Positions 17,535 to 24,988 of a stretch of 46,323 nucleotides of DNA are shown here, piece after piece. Each line of letters opens with the position of its first letter. The stretch's first letter is position 1. The notes under the pieces are model-generated. The model was given only the letters and a program-made list of their open reading frames with translations, made no database searches and was not told the DNA's origin. Source of the stretch: Anaerolinea sp. (GTDB lineage Bacteria; Chloroflexota; Limnocylindria; Limnocylindrales; CSP1-4); the NCBI GenBank assembly GCA_013822395.1, contig PNKK01000018.1, positions 1 to 46,323 on the forward strand, read 5' to 3'. The translations under genes were made by a program, and so were the position numbers.

Positions 17535-18135
17535 GGAACAAATCCATCCGATCGGCGAGCCGGTCGCGCAGGGCGAGCCGGCCGCGGTGGATCCGGGACT
17601 TCACCGTCCCGAGCGAGACGCCCGTCAGGCGGGCGATCTCGGCGTAGTCGTAGCCCTCGACGTCGAACAGGACGATCGCCGCCCGCTGGTCGTCGGTGAT
17701 CCGGGCGAGGGCGTCGTTCAGCGCACGGTGACGCTCAGCCCGGAGCGAGGTTGTGACGGGATCGTCCGCAGCGGTCGCCGGGGGCTGCCATGTGTCGTCC
17801 TCGAGCTCGGGATAGGGGTCCGCCGGTCGTCGCTTCTTCAGGCGCTGGGCGTCCATCGCGGCGTTGACCGCGATCCGGCTGAGCCAGGAGCGGACCGAGC
17901 CACCGCGAAAGGCGCTCATGTTCCGATACGCCGAGAAGAACGCTTCCTGGACGGCATCTGACGCCTGATCCCGGTCTGGGACCATCCGGACGACGAGCGC
18001 GTAGAGCAGGTCCTGATAGCACAGGACGAGGTCGTTGAATGCCGTCAGGTCCCCGGCGCGCGCCTGCTCCAGGAGGATGAGGTCGCGTCGCTGGACGGGA
18101 TCGTCGGACACCGTGGTCGAGCGACGATCCTCCAC
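17527..18135 (-). CDS. ECF-type RNA polymerase sigma factor
   Basis: This is a sigma-70 factor of the extracytoplasmic-function class, about 202 residues from GTG at 18135. Region 2 runs from ARAGDLTAFNDLVLCYQDLL through ASDAVQEAFFSAYRNMSAFR and SWLSRIAVNAAMDAQRLKKR. Region 4 is ALARITDDQRAAIVLFDVEG, then YDYAEIARLTGVSLGTVKSR with IHRGRLALRDRL. Sigma region 3 is absent, as expected. The start is uncertain: GTG 18135 has GGAGG 12 nt upstream, GTG 18111 is a closer fit to typical ECF N-termini, and ATG 18186 is also in frame. A far upstream in-frame start would overlap the tRNA. The stop overlaps the downstream anti-sigma-like gene by 8 bp. Confidence 0.9.
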   Translation of the reverse strand: MEDRRSTTVSDDPVQRRDLILLEQARAGDLTAFNDLVLCYQDLLYALVVRMVPDRDQASDAVQEAFFSAYRNMSAFRGGSVRSWLSRIAVNAAMDAQRLKKRRPADPYPELEDDTWQPPATAADDPVTTSLRAERHRALNDALARITDDQRAAIVLFDVEGYDYAEIARLTGVSLGTVKSRIHRGRLALRDRLADRMDLFRE

Positions 18136-18266
18136 GGCCTGGGGGGTCCTCCGGACAGCGATACTGAGGCGGCGCGAGTCTAGCATCGGTAGCCTGGAGG
18201 ACGTGGCGACCTCGGGTTCGGTTCCCGCCGCCCCCCCGACCCGGGACACGCTCGAGGACCCAGGTC

Positions 18267-18353
18267 TGGTGCGGCGGGTGGGAGTCGAACCCACACGTCC
18301 TCACGGACAGCAGAGTTTGAGTCTGCCCTGTCTGCCGGTTCCAGCACCGCCGC
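18267..18353 (-). tRNA. tRNA-Leu (anticodon CAA)
   Basis: Read on the minus strand the 7-bp acceptor GCGGCGG pairs with CCGCCGC, followed by discriminator A and an encoded CCA end. The anticodon arm GCAGA-CTCAAAC-TCTGC gives anticodon CAA, reading UUG Leu codons. The long variable arm (TGTCCGTGAGGACG) is the type II arm expected for Leu. The T arm is GTGGG-TTCGACT-CCCAC. Total length is 87 nt including CCA. Confidence 0.96.
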
Positions 18354-18361
18354 GAGCCCCA

Positions 18362-18367
18362 ACTATA
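18362..18367 (-). promoter_or_regulatory. Candidate tRNA-Leu -10 element (TATAGT)
   Basis: TATAGT on the minus strand ends 8 nt before the mature tRNA 5' end, a good -10 match with close spacing. No convincing -35 hexamer is present. Confidence 0.5.
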
Positions 18368-18418
18368 GCCGGACCACCTCGCGCCTCGGCGGCAGCACGC
18401 CCTCACCGTGCTTTCCCG

Positions 18419-18424
18419 TAGAGT
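18419..18424 (+). promoter_or_regulatory. Candidate -10 element upstream of the terB leader ORF (TAGAGT)
   Basis: TAGAGT lies 6 nt before the ATG at 18431, the same geometry as at uvrB and gatC. No -35 hexamer is apparent. Confidence 0.35.
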
Positions 18425-18430
18425 GCACCC

Positions 18431-18508
18431 ATGGACGATCGCTTGCCCCAGCCGCGGTATGCCCCAGCGAGATCAGGTTCCCGCTGCGAGCCCCCGAGAC
18501 GGCCATGA
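18431..18508 (+). CDS. Possible 25-residue leader ORF overlapping terB
   Basis: ATG at 18431, 6 nt after a TAGAGT box, opens a 25-codon frame beginning MDDRLPQPRYAPARSG. Its TGA at 18506-18508 overlaps the terB-like ATG at 18505 in an ATGA configuration. The peptide is Pro/Arg-rich and resembles nothing I know. The exact stop-start overlap is what is seen; a coupling or leader-peptide role for the following gene, which lacks a convincing Shine-Dalgarno, is inference. Chance is possible. Confidence 0.3.
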   Translation: MDDRLPQPRYAPARSGSRCEPPRRP

Positions 18509-19068
18509 CCTTCCTCGATCGGCTCGTCCGGGCGCCGACCGGCGATCCCGGCAGCGACGCTCCGGCGCAGGGCACAATCGCCGGCGAGACCGAGACCGTG
18601 AGACGGATCGTGGCACGACTCGAAGCGCTGCCACCCGGGCGCGCCCGCTTCCTCGCGGGGTTCGCATACATCCTCGCCCGCGCCGCCCATGCCGACCTCG
18701 ACATCAGTGACGGCGAGTCGACGGTCATGGAGTCCGCGCTCGTGGAGCTCGGCGGGCTGGACGAGGCACAGGCTCTGCTCGTCGTCGAGATGGCAAAGCT
18801 CCAGTCGCGGGCGAAGTTCGGGACGGAGGACTACCTCGTGACCCGCGAGTTCGCCGGGTTCGCGACGGAGGAGGAGAAGCTCGCGGTCCTCCGCGGGTGT
18901 TTCGCCGTCGGTGCAGCCGACGACGAGATCTCGAACGACGAGGCGCAGACGGTCAACCAGATCGCGAAGGAGCTCGGCATCGACCGGCCGTCGCTGAACG
19001 CCGTCCGCGAAGCCTATGTCGACCGATTCGCGGCAATCCGCGCGGCGCGTCGGCTCGCGCGAGGGTAG
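18505..19068 (+). CDS. TerB-like protein
   Basis: This 187-residue helical, acidic protein resembles the TerB/tellurite-resistance family. It shows the two similar acidic helix-loop segments of the fold: ARAAHADLDISDGESTVMES and VGAADDEISNDEAQTVNQIA, the second followed by KELGIDRPSLNAVREAYVDR. Such Asp/Glu clusters bind metal in studied TerB proteins. There is no signal peptide or membrane segment, so it is cytoplasmic. There are no other ter genes around, so a role in tellurite resistance is not supported; many TerB-fold proteins have stress or membrane-associated roles. ATG at 18505 has no clear Shine-Dalgarno. It is convergent with dnaE; a weak 6-bp hairpin (CTCGCG/CGCGAG, 19075-19093) lies just after the stop. 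Confidence 0.75.
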   Translation: MTFLDRLVRAPTGDPGSDAPAQGTIAGETETVRRIVARLEALPPGRARFLAGFAYILARAAHADLDISDGESTVMESALVELGGLDEAQALLVVEMAKLQSRAKFGTEDYLVTREFAGFATEEEKLAVLRGCFAVGAADDEISNDEAQTVNQIAKELGIDRPSLNAVREAYVDRFAAIRAARRLARG

Positions 19069-19232
19069 GCGGGACTCGCGCGCAGCTCGCGAGGCGCAGG
19101 CCTGGCTGCTGAGCTCGCCCCGTCACTTCGGCTCCGCGACAGGTTTTGCCAGCAGCATCTCGGCGGCCGGTGCCCGATCTGCGCAGGGCATTCCCCCGGC
19201 CGTGGCGTGCGCCAGGATCCGCACCGACACGA

Positions 19233-22200
19233 TCAGGTGAGCGAGATGCTGACCACACCCTCGCCGAGGCGGCGATGGACTTCCGCGAGCAACTCCGCGT
19301 CGTAGGCGACGGCCTGCTTCAGCTCCATCGGGAGCGCGGCTCCGCCCGGCGCCGGCACATGGACGATGACCCGCGTGTCGCCCGGTCGCTCTCGGATCAG
19401 CTGGCGGAAGGTCTCCATGGCGTGAACGAGCTGATCTGCCGGCGCACCGCCGAAGCGAACGCTGAGGACCCGGTCGGGGCCGGCCGTCTCGAGGGGAGCC
19501 GTCGTCGCCGTTGCCGCCGCGACGGCCCGCGTCCGGGCCTCGTCGGGGAGTGCCGGTTCGTCGTCGCGGTACGACCCGAGATCCGCGGCCTCGACGGAGG
19601 GCGACGGATAGGTCGGGATGGGCTCGGCTGGGGCGATCCGCGGGAGCGTCGTAACCGGAGTGGCATCGGCACGGAGCGGTGACACGTACGGGACGTCGGC
19701 CCGTCTGGCCGGCAGGCCGGGGTCCGTGGCCGCGGGAGCCACGGTCCGGACGATCCCTCGTTCGGCTGTCGCGGCCGCGACCGGAATGGTCCGACCGGCG
19801 CCGCTCCCGCTTCCCCCGTCGCGGTGCCCGTTCCCGTTCCGGTCCCCGCTCCCGTTGCCGCTCCCCTCCCCGGCCGCGCCCAGCGTCCGGCGCCGCGACC
19901 CGCCGCGATCGCCGGCCGAGACCTCGCGCGCGAACGCCTCGGCGCCCTTCGCGACCGCGTCGTCCCAGGGAATCACGAGGTCGGCGAGAAGCGAGACGTC
20001 CTCGCCGCGGTGGTCGACCCGGCCGGCGACGAGCAGGATTGAACCCTCGACCCAGATGGGCCCGGTCTGCTCGAACAGCTTCGGGAAGACGACGACCTCG
20101 ATCGAGCCCTGGAGGTCCTCGAGGGTGACGACGGCCATCGTGGACCGCGCTCGCGTCACCACGGTCCGCGCCCCCACGACGATGCCGCCAACGACGAGGC
20201 GCTGGCCGTCGAGCGTCTCGTCCGACTTGAGGTCTCCGGAGTAGGCCGTGACGAAGTCCCCGACCCTGTCGGCAACCTCGCCCATCGGATGCTCGGAGAG
20301 GTAGAGGCCCAGCAGCTCCTTCTCCCAGCGAAGACGCTCCCGGATGGGCGCTTCGGGCGTGGATGGCAACGGTCGCTCGAGGACGGCGGCGTCGCCCGCG
20401 CCCATGTCGAACAGGGACACCTGCCCGGTGATCCGGTCTCGCTGCGTCGCCTGGGCAGCGCCGACCGCGTCGTCGAGGCCCATGAGCACCTGGGCCGGGT
20501 GTCCGAACACGTTGAGTGCCCCGACCTTCGCGAGCGACTCAAGGACCTTCTTGTTCGTGAGCCGGAGGTCGATCCGCGTGCAGAAATCGGTCAGCGACCG
20601 GAACGGGCCGTCGGTCTCACGGGCCGCGATGATCGACTCGATCGCGCCCTGGCCCACGTTCTTCACGGCGAGCAGCCCGAATCGGATCGCATCGTCTTCG
20701 ACGGTGAACTCCAGCTGGCTCCGGTGGATGTCCGGCGGCCGGACCTCGATCCCCAGCCGCCGGCACTCGGCAACCGCGGCGGCGACCTTCTCCTCCGAGC
20801 TTCGGACGGCCGACAGGACGCTCGTCATGTAGTCGACCGTGTAGTTCGCCTTGAGGTATGCGGTCTGGTAGGCGATCAGGCCGTAGCACGTGGCGTGGGC
20901 CTTGTTGAACCCGTAGCGTTCGAACGGCTCGAACGCCTTGAACACCGCGTCGATCGTCTGCGGCGGCACGCCCCGCTCGGCGGCCTGCGAGACGAACTTC
21001 TCCTTCTGGGCGCGGAGGACAGACGACTTCTTCTTGCGGATCGCATAGCCCAGCGTGTCCGCCTCCGGCCCGGTGAAGCCGCCGAGCGCGATCGCAGCGG
21101 CCATGATGTCCTCCTGGTAGACGAAGATCCCGTACGTCCGCGCGAGGAACGGCTCGAGGAGCGGGTGGAGGTACGTCACCGGCTCCTGGCCATGCTTCCG
21201 GCGGATGTAGGCGGGGATGTTGTCCATCGGCCCCGGTCGGTAGAGCGCGACCATCGCGGCGAGATCGAAGACGGAGGTCGGACGGAGCTCGCGGACGTAG
21301 CGCCGCATTCCCGCGGACTCGAGCTGGAAGATGCCGGTCGTCTCGCCGGACGCGAGGAGCTCGAACGTGGCGGCGTCGTCCAGCGGGATCCGGTCGAGGT
21401 CGATGTCGATGCCGCGGTGCGCCTTCACCTGGTCCACGGCGTTCTTCAGGATCGTCAGGTTGGACAGGCCCAGGAAGTCGAACTTCAAGAGGCCGAGCGA
21501 CTCGATCGCGTGCATCTCGTACTGCGTCATCAACGAGTCCGAGTTCGTCGCCTTCTGGAGCGGCATGAGCTCGGTCAGCGGCTCGCGGCTGATGACCACG
21601 CCGGCGGCATGCGTGGACGCGTTGCGCGCCACCCCCTCGAGCTGCTTCGCGAAGTCGATGATCCGCCTGACGCCGTCCTCGCCCTGGTACAGCTCCTTGA
21701 GCTGGGGGCTGACTTCGAGCGCCTCGTCCAGGCGGATCCCGAGCTGGTTCGGGACGGCCTTGGCGATCCGGTCGACGTCGCCGTAGCTGTGCCCCAGGAC
21801 ACGGCCGACGTCACGGATCGCCGCCCGGGCGAGCATCGTGCCGAAGGTGATGATCTGGGCGACGTGATCCTGGCCGTACTTCCGCGAGACGTAGGCGATG
21901 ACCTCGTCCCGGCGATCGTCCTGGAAGTCGACGTCGATGTCCGGCATCGTCACCCGGTCCGGGTTCAGGAACCGCTCGAACGGCAGGTCGTAAGCGATCG
22001 GGTCCACCGGCGTGATCCCGAGCGTATACGTCACGATCGAGCCCGGCGCGCTCCCCCGGCAGGTCGTCTGGATCCCCTGCTCGCGGGCGAACCGGATGAA
22101 GTCGGCGACGATCAGGAAGTAGCCCGCGTAGCCCATCGAGATGATCACGCCGAGCTCGTAGTCCAGGCGAGTCTGGAGCTCCGGCGTCACCGTCCCGTAG

Positions 22201-23138
22201 CGCCAGGCCAGGCCGCGCTGACACTCCGCGCGGAGCCAGCTCTCCACCGTCTCGCCGTCCGGTACGGGAAAATGCGGGATCCGGAGCTGGCCGAGCGGCA
22301 GCTCCAGGTCGCACATCTCGGCGATCCGGCGGGTGTTCAGGAGCGCCTCTCGCTGATCCGGGAAGAGCGCCGCCATCTCCGCCGCCGACTTCAGGTAGAA
22401 CCCGTCCGACTCGAACTTCATCCGCCCCGGCGTGTCCAGGTTGTTGCCCGTGCCGACGCACAGGAGGACGTCGTGGGCGGGAGCCTGGCGCCGATGCACG
22501 TAGTGGAGGTCGTTCGTGACGACGAGCGGCAGGCCGGTCTCCGGCGCGAGGCGGAGGAGCTGCTCGTTGAGCCGGCGCTGCTCCGGCAGGCCGTGGTCCT
22601 GGAGCTCGAGGAAGAAGCGCCCCTTGCCGAGGATCTCTCCGTACTCGCCGGCGACCGATCGCGCGAGGGCCCAATCGTCCACCTCGAGGGCTCGGGCGAC
22701 CTCGCCGTTCAGGCAGGCCGACAGCCCGACCAGCCCCTCGCTGTGCCGGGCGAGGTGCTCTCGGTCGATCCGCGGCTTGTAGTAGTAGCCGTCGATGTGG
22801 GCATCGGTGACCAGGCGGCACAGGTTCCGATAGCCGACAAGGTCCGAGGCAAGCAGGATCAGGTGAAAGGGCTGGGCGTCCGCCTTGCCCTCCTTGTCGG
22901 TCATCGACCGGCGGGCGACGTACGTCTCGACGCCGATGATCGGCTTGATGCCCTTGTCGCGGGCTGCCCGGTAGAAGGCGACCGCGCCGTACAGCGCCCC
23001 GTGATCCGTGATCCCCAGGCCGTCGAAGCCCTGGGCGCCCGCCTCGTCCACCAGGTCCATGATCCGCCCGAGCCCGTCCAGCAGACTGAACTCGGAGTGG
23101 GTGTGGAGGTGGACGAAGTCGTTCGCGGCGATGGTCAC
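19233..23138 (-). CDS. dnaE: DNA polymerase III alpha subunit
   Basis: DnaE is the replicative polymerase subunit. The 1301-residue product begins with a PHP domain (FVHLHTHSEFSLLDGL, GITDHGALYGAVAFYRAARD, VVTNDLHYVH). The polymerase core has PDIDVDFQDDRRDEV near residue 400 with two catalytic Asp, and IDIDLDRIPLDD near 580 with the third. Other core motifs are TCRGSAPGSIVTYTLGI and GFNKAHATCYGLIAYQTAYL. A helix-hairpin-helix/tau-binding region and an OB fold (VVTLEDLQGSIEVVVFPKLF, near residue 1000) follow. A Gly/Ser/Asn/Arg-rich linker near residue 1100 precedes a C-terminal domain. Most PHP metal ligands appear present, which may allow intrinsic proofreading. GTG at 23138 lacks a Shine-Dalgarno; TACGAT is 7 nt upstream. 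Confidence 0.97.
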   Translation of the reverse strand: MTIAANDFVHLHTHSEFSLLDGLGRIMDLVDEAGAQGFDGLGITDHGALYGAVAFYRAARDKGIKPIIGVETYVARRSMTDKEGKADAQPFHLILLASDLVGYRNLCRLVTDAHIDGYYYKPRIDREHLARHSEGLVGLSACLNGEVARALEVDDWALARSVAGEYGEILGKGRFFLELQDHGLPEQRRLNEQLLRLAPETGLPLVVTNDLHYVHRRQAPAHDVLLCVGTGNNLDTPGRMKFESDGFYLKSAAEMAALFPDQREALLNTRRIAEMCDLELPLGQLRIPHFPVPDGETVESWLRAECQRGLAWRYGTVTPELQTRLDYELGVIISMGYAGYFLIVADFIRFAREQGIQTTCRGSAPGSIVTYTLGITPVDPIAYDLPFERFLNPDRVTMPDIDVDFQDDRRDEVIAYVSRKYGQDHVAQIITFGTMLARAAIRDVGRVLGHSYGDVDRIAKAVPNQLGIRLDEALEVSPQLKELYQGEDGVRRIIDFAKQLEGVARNASTHAAGVVISREPLTELMPLQKATNSDSLMTQYEMHAIESLGLLKFDFLGLSNLTILKNAVDQVKAHRGIDIDLDRIPLDDAATFELLASGETTGIFQLESAGMRRYVRELRPTSVFDLAAMVALYRPGPMDNIPAYIRRKHGQEPVTYLHPLLEPFLARTYGIFVYQEDIMAAAIALGGFTGPEADTLGYAIRKKKSSVLRAQKEKFVSQAAERGVPPQTIDAVFKAFEPFERYGFNKAHATCYGLIAYQTAYLKANYTVDYMTSVLSAVRSSEEKVAAAVAECRRLGIEVRPPDIHRSQLEFTVEDDAIRFGLLAVKNVGQGAIESIIAARETDGPFRSLTDFCTRIDLRLTNKKVLESLAKVGALNVFGHPAQVLMGLDDAVGAAQATQRDRITGQVSLFDMGAGDAAVLERPLPSTPEAPIRERLRWEKELLGLYLSEHPMGEVADRVGDFVTAYSGDLKSDETLDGQRLVVGGIVVGARTVVTRARSTMAVVTLEDLQGSIEVVVFPKLFEQTGPIWVEGSILLVAGRVDHRGEDVSLLADLVIPWDDAVAKGAEAFAREVSAGDRGGSRRRTLGAAGEGSGNGSGDRNGNGHRDGGSGSGAGRTIPVAAATAERGIVRTVAPAATDPGLPARRADVPYVSPLRADATPVTTLPRIAPAEPIPTYPSPSVEAADLGSYRDDEPALPDEARTRAVAAATATTAPLETAGPDRVLSVRFGGAPADQLVHAMETFRQLIRERPGDTRVIVHVPAPGGAALPMELKQAVAYDAELLAEVHRRLGEGVVSISLT

Positions 23139-23145
23139 AAACGCA

Positions 23146-23151
23146 ATCGTA
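23146..23151 (-). promoter_or_regulatory. Candidate dnaE -10 element (TACGAT)
   Basis: TACGAT on the minus strand is 7 nt from the dnaE GTG, with no Shine-Dalgarno between, so a leaderless start is likely. It is divergent from the toxin-antitoxin promoter. Confidence 0.45.
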
Positions 23152-23171
23152 TCCTCATCGCGGGAGGCGGG

Positions 23172-23224
23172 TTGACCTCTGTGACACCGACCACGTAAAT
23201 TACGTGCAACACGTTAGTCACGTG
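23172..23224 (+). promoter_or_regulatory. Toxin-antitoxin promoter with two adjacent CACGT dyads
   Basis: A TTGACC -35 candidate is at 23172-23177, with an AT-rich TAAATT near 23196-23201 as a weak -10. Overlapping it are two adjacent palindromes: CACGTAAATTACGTG (23192-23206, 7+1+7, perfect) and CACGTTAGTCACGTG (23210-23224, 5+5+5). Their centres are 18 bp apart and together they give four CACGT half sites. This is the layout expected for a ribbon-helix-helix antitoxin binding as paired dimers and repressing its own operon. Confidence 0.65.
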
Positions 23225-23237
23225 GTGAGGTGTCCGC

Positions 23238-23471
23238 ATGAAGCGAAACATCACGGTCCAGCTCGACGAGGCCACCGTCCAGAAAGCACGGGTCGCAGCC
23301 GCCAAGCGCGGGAGCTCCATCAGCCGGCTGCTGGCCGAGCAGATCGACGTCCTGGCCCGGCAGGACGACGACTACGACCGGGCCATGACTGACGCGCTGG
23401 CAGAGCTCGAACGGGGCTACGACCTCGGCGGCGGCCCCTACCCTGCCCGCGACGAGGTGTACGAGCGGTGA
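23238..23471 (+). CDS. Ribbon-helix-helix antitoxin (VapB-like)
   Basis: This 77-residue protein starts MKRNITVQLDEATVQKARVA, a short beta strand followed by the two helices of a ribbon-helix-helix (CopG/Arc-type) DNA-binding domain, ending near AKRGSSISRLLAEQID. The remaining 35 residues are acidic and disordered-looking (RQDDDYDRAM, ELERGYDLGGGPYPA), the usual toxin-binding tail of a VapB-type antitoxin. GAGG lies 7 nt before the ATG. The stop overlaps the PIN toxin start by 4 bp (GTGA). It probably represses its own promoter through the CACGT dyads just upstream. Confidence 0.88.
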   Translation: MKRNITVQLDEATVQKARVAAAKRGSSISRLLAEQIDVLARQDDDYDRAMTDALAELERGYDLGGGPYPARDEVYER

Positions 23472-23884
23472 GGACGTTCGTCGATACGAACATCGTCCTG
23501 TATGCGTATGACAGGAGCGAACCCGAGAAGTCGGCGATCGCCCGGGAGATCATGTCCGACCTGTGGCGCACCCGGCAGGGGCTTCTCAGCACCCAGGTCC
23601 TCCAGGAGCTGTATGTGAACCTCGCCCGCAAGCTCCGGGTCGTGGTTCCCCGGTCGAAGGCGCGCGCGCTCGTCGGCCGCTATGGCCGGTGGGCCGTGCA
23701 CACCATCACGACGGGCGACATCCTCGAAGCGGCCGAGCTGGAGCAACGTCTCTCGCTGTCATTCTGGGACGCCCTCATCGTCGTCGCCGCCGTCAGAGGC
23801 GGGGCCGAGCGGATCATCAGCGAAGACTTCCAACACGGCCGGACGATCGCCGGGGTACGCGTCGAGAACCCATTCCGTCGCTGA
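23468..23884 (+). CDS. PIN-domain toxin (VapC-like ribonuclease)
   Basis: This 138-residue PIN-domain protein is a probable RNase toxin acting on tRNA or other RNA in the cytoplasm. The acidic residues of the fold are visible: Asp6 in FVDTNIVLYAYD, a Glu in LSTQVLQELYVNLA, an Asp in LSFWDALIVVAA and an Asp in IISEDFQHG. Length is normal for VapC. It starts with GTG inside the antitoxin stop (GTGA overlap), as is usual for type II toxin-antitoxin pairs. The target RNA cannot be told from the sequence. It is convergent with the nucleoside hydrolase gene, with a hairpin between. Confidence 0.9.
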   Translation: MRTFVDTNIVLYAYDRSEPEKSAIAREIMSDLWRTRQGLLSTQVLQELYVNLARKLRVVVPRSKARALVGRYGRWAVHTITTGDILEAAELEQRLSLSFWDALIVVAAVRGGAERIISEDFQHGRTIAGVRVENPFRR

Positions 23885-23901
23885 TCTCGCCGAGTCGCTC
23901 G

Positions 23902-23927
23902 GGGGCCCAGAGGAGCGGATGGGCCCC
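23902..23927. terminator. Hairpin between convergent toxin and nucleoside hydrolase genes
   Basis: GGGGCCC (23902-23908) pairs with GGGCCCC (23921-23927) across a 12-nt loop in the 46-bp gap between two convergent genes. It could serve both directions. No T-run is present. Confidence 0.5.
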
Positions 23928-23930
23928 GAC

Positions 23931-24974
23931 CTACGGCAGCCGGGCGAAGGCGTCAACCATGACCTCCTCGAAGCGGCCGCGATCCAGGTGGATCCCGACG
24001 TCTGCGTTCGGCCGGCGACCCGACCGGGAGAGGCGTCGCGGATGGCCCTCGCAGACCGTGCGGCCGCGGGCCGGCCCGTGGGTGATATCGACCTCGACAT
24101 GGTAGCCCGCTACGGAGACGAGATCCGGGATGGCCAAGTGGGCGACGGCGACGGCATCGTGGATCGCCGCGGCCGGCGCGTCGTACCAGGCCCGCTCCCT
24201 GTCCAGGGCGAACTCCACGAGCTCCGCGGCAATGGATCCCGAGCCGGTCCCGAGCTTGCGCAACCGTCTGGCGGCGTTCCCGTCGAGGAGTGCCTGATGC
24301 GTCACGTCCAGGCCCATCATCGTGATCGGAACGCTGGACCGGAAAACGATGTCGGCCGCCTCGGGGTCGGCGTAGATGTTGAACTCGGCCGAGACGGTCG
24401 TGTTCCCCTCCCCGATCGAGCCGCCCATGATCGAGAGGTGGGCAATCCGGCTCGCGAGCTCCGGATGGACGCGGAGCAGGAGCGCGATGTTCGTGAGCGG
24501 TCCCACCGGCGCGATCGCGACCGGCACCGGGGACTCGCGGAGGATCTGGGCCATCAGCGCGACGGCTCCGTCCGGGTAAGCCGCGACCGGCGACGGCGGG
24601 AGCCTCGTCCGCCCGATCCCGCTCTCCCCGTGGATCGCCGTGGCTCGGACGACCTCGCCGGTCAGCGGGCCGGGCGCGCCCTCCCCGACCGGGATGTCGC
24701 TCCGGCCGTAGGCGTGGAGGAGCCGGAGGGCGTTATCGGTGCAGTGCTGGACGTCGGCGTTCCCGCCGACCGTCGTGACGGCAAGGAGGTCGAGCTCCGG
24801 CCGGGCCACAGCGAGCCCGATGGCGAGCGCATCGTCCAGCCCGGGATCACTGTCGATGATGAGCGGAAGCGGATGCTCCCGCGTCCCGACCGGGGCCGTC
24901 CGCGGGACGGGCGGCGCCGCGTGGAAGGCCGGCAGCGTTCCGTGCTCCCAGTCGCCGAAGCCGGCTCGCCCCAT
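23931..24974 (-). CDS. Inosine-uridine preferring nucleoside hydrolase
   Basis: This 347-residue enzyme probably hydrolyses ribonucleosides to base and ribose. It has the family's calcium-binding motif IIDSDPGLDDALAIGLA (DxDPxxDD) and the following [20 protein letters not shown]. It also has VAIAPVGPLTNIALLL, LSIMGGSIGEGNTTVSAEFN with IYADPEAADIV, and a C-terminal His segment (AAIHDAVAVAHL). ATG at 24974 leaves a short N-terminal extension before the core; a GTG nearer the core is possible. It starts 14 bp after the permease stop and closes the BMP-type transporter operon, so it likely acts on the nucleosides imported by that transporter. Confidence 0.92.
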   Translation of the reverse strand: MGRAGFGDWEHGTLPAFHAAPPVPRTAPVGTREHPLPLIIDSDPGLDDALAIGLAVARPELDLLAVTTVGGNADVQHCTDNALRLLHAYGRSDIPVGEGAPGPLTGEVVRATAIHGESGIGRTRLPPSPVAAYPDGAVALMAQILRESPVPVAIAPVGPLTNIALLLRVHPELASRIAHLSIMGGSIGEGNTTVSAEFNIYADPEAADIVFRSSVPITMMGLDVTHQALLDGNAARRLRKLGTGSGSIAAELVEFALDRERAWYDAPAAAIHDAVAVAHLAIPDLVSVAGYHVEVDITHGPARGRTVCEGHPRRLSRSGRRPNADVGIHLDRGRFEEVMVDAFARLP

Positions 24975-24988
24975 CCGCCCAGGCCCGC

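Noticed and set aside
18136..18294. N-terminal extension of the ECF sigma factor into the tRNA-Leu region
   Set aside because: It would overlap tRNA-Leu and adds a low-complexity stretch not seen in ECF sigma factors.
18505..19068. Tellurite resistance operon
   Set aside because: Only one TerB-fold gene is present; no terC, terD or terZ neighbours support resistance.
20289..23198. A 969-codon plus-strand frame opposite dnaE
   Set aside because: Antisense shadow of dnaE; the product is rich in Arg, Glu, Asp and Val repeats without domains.
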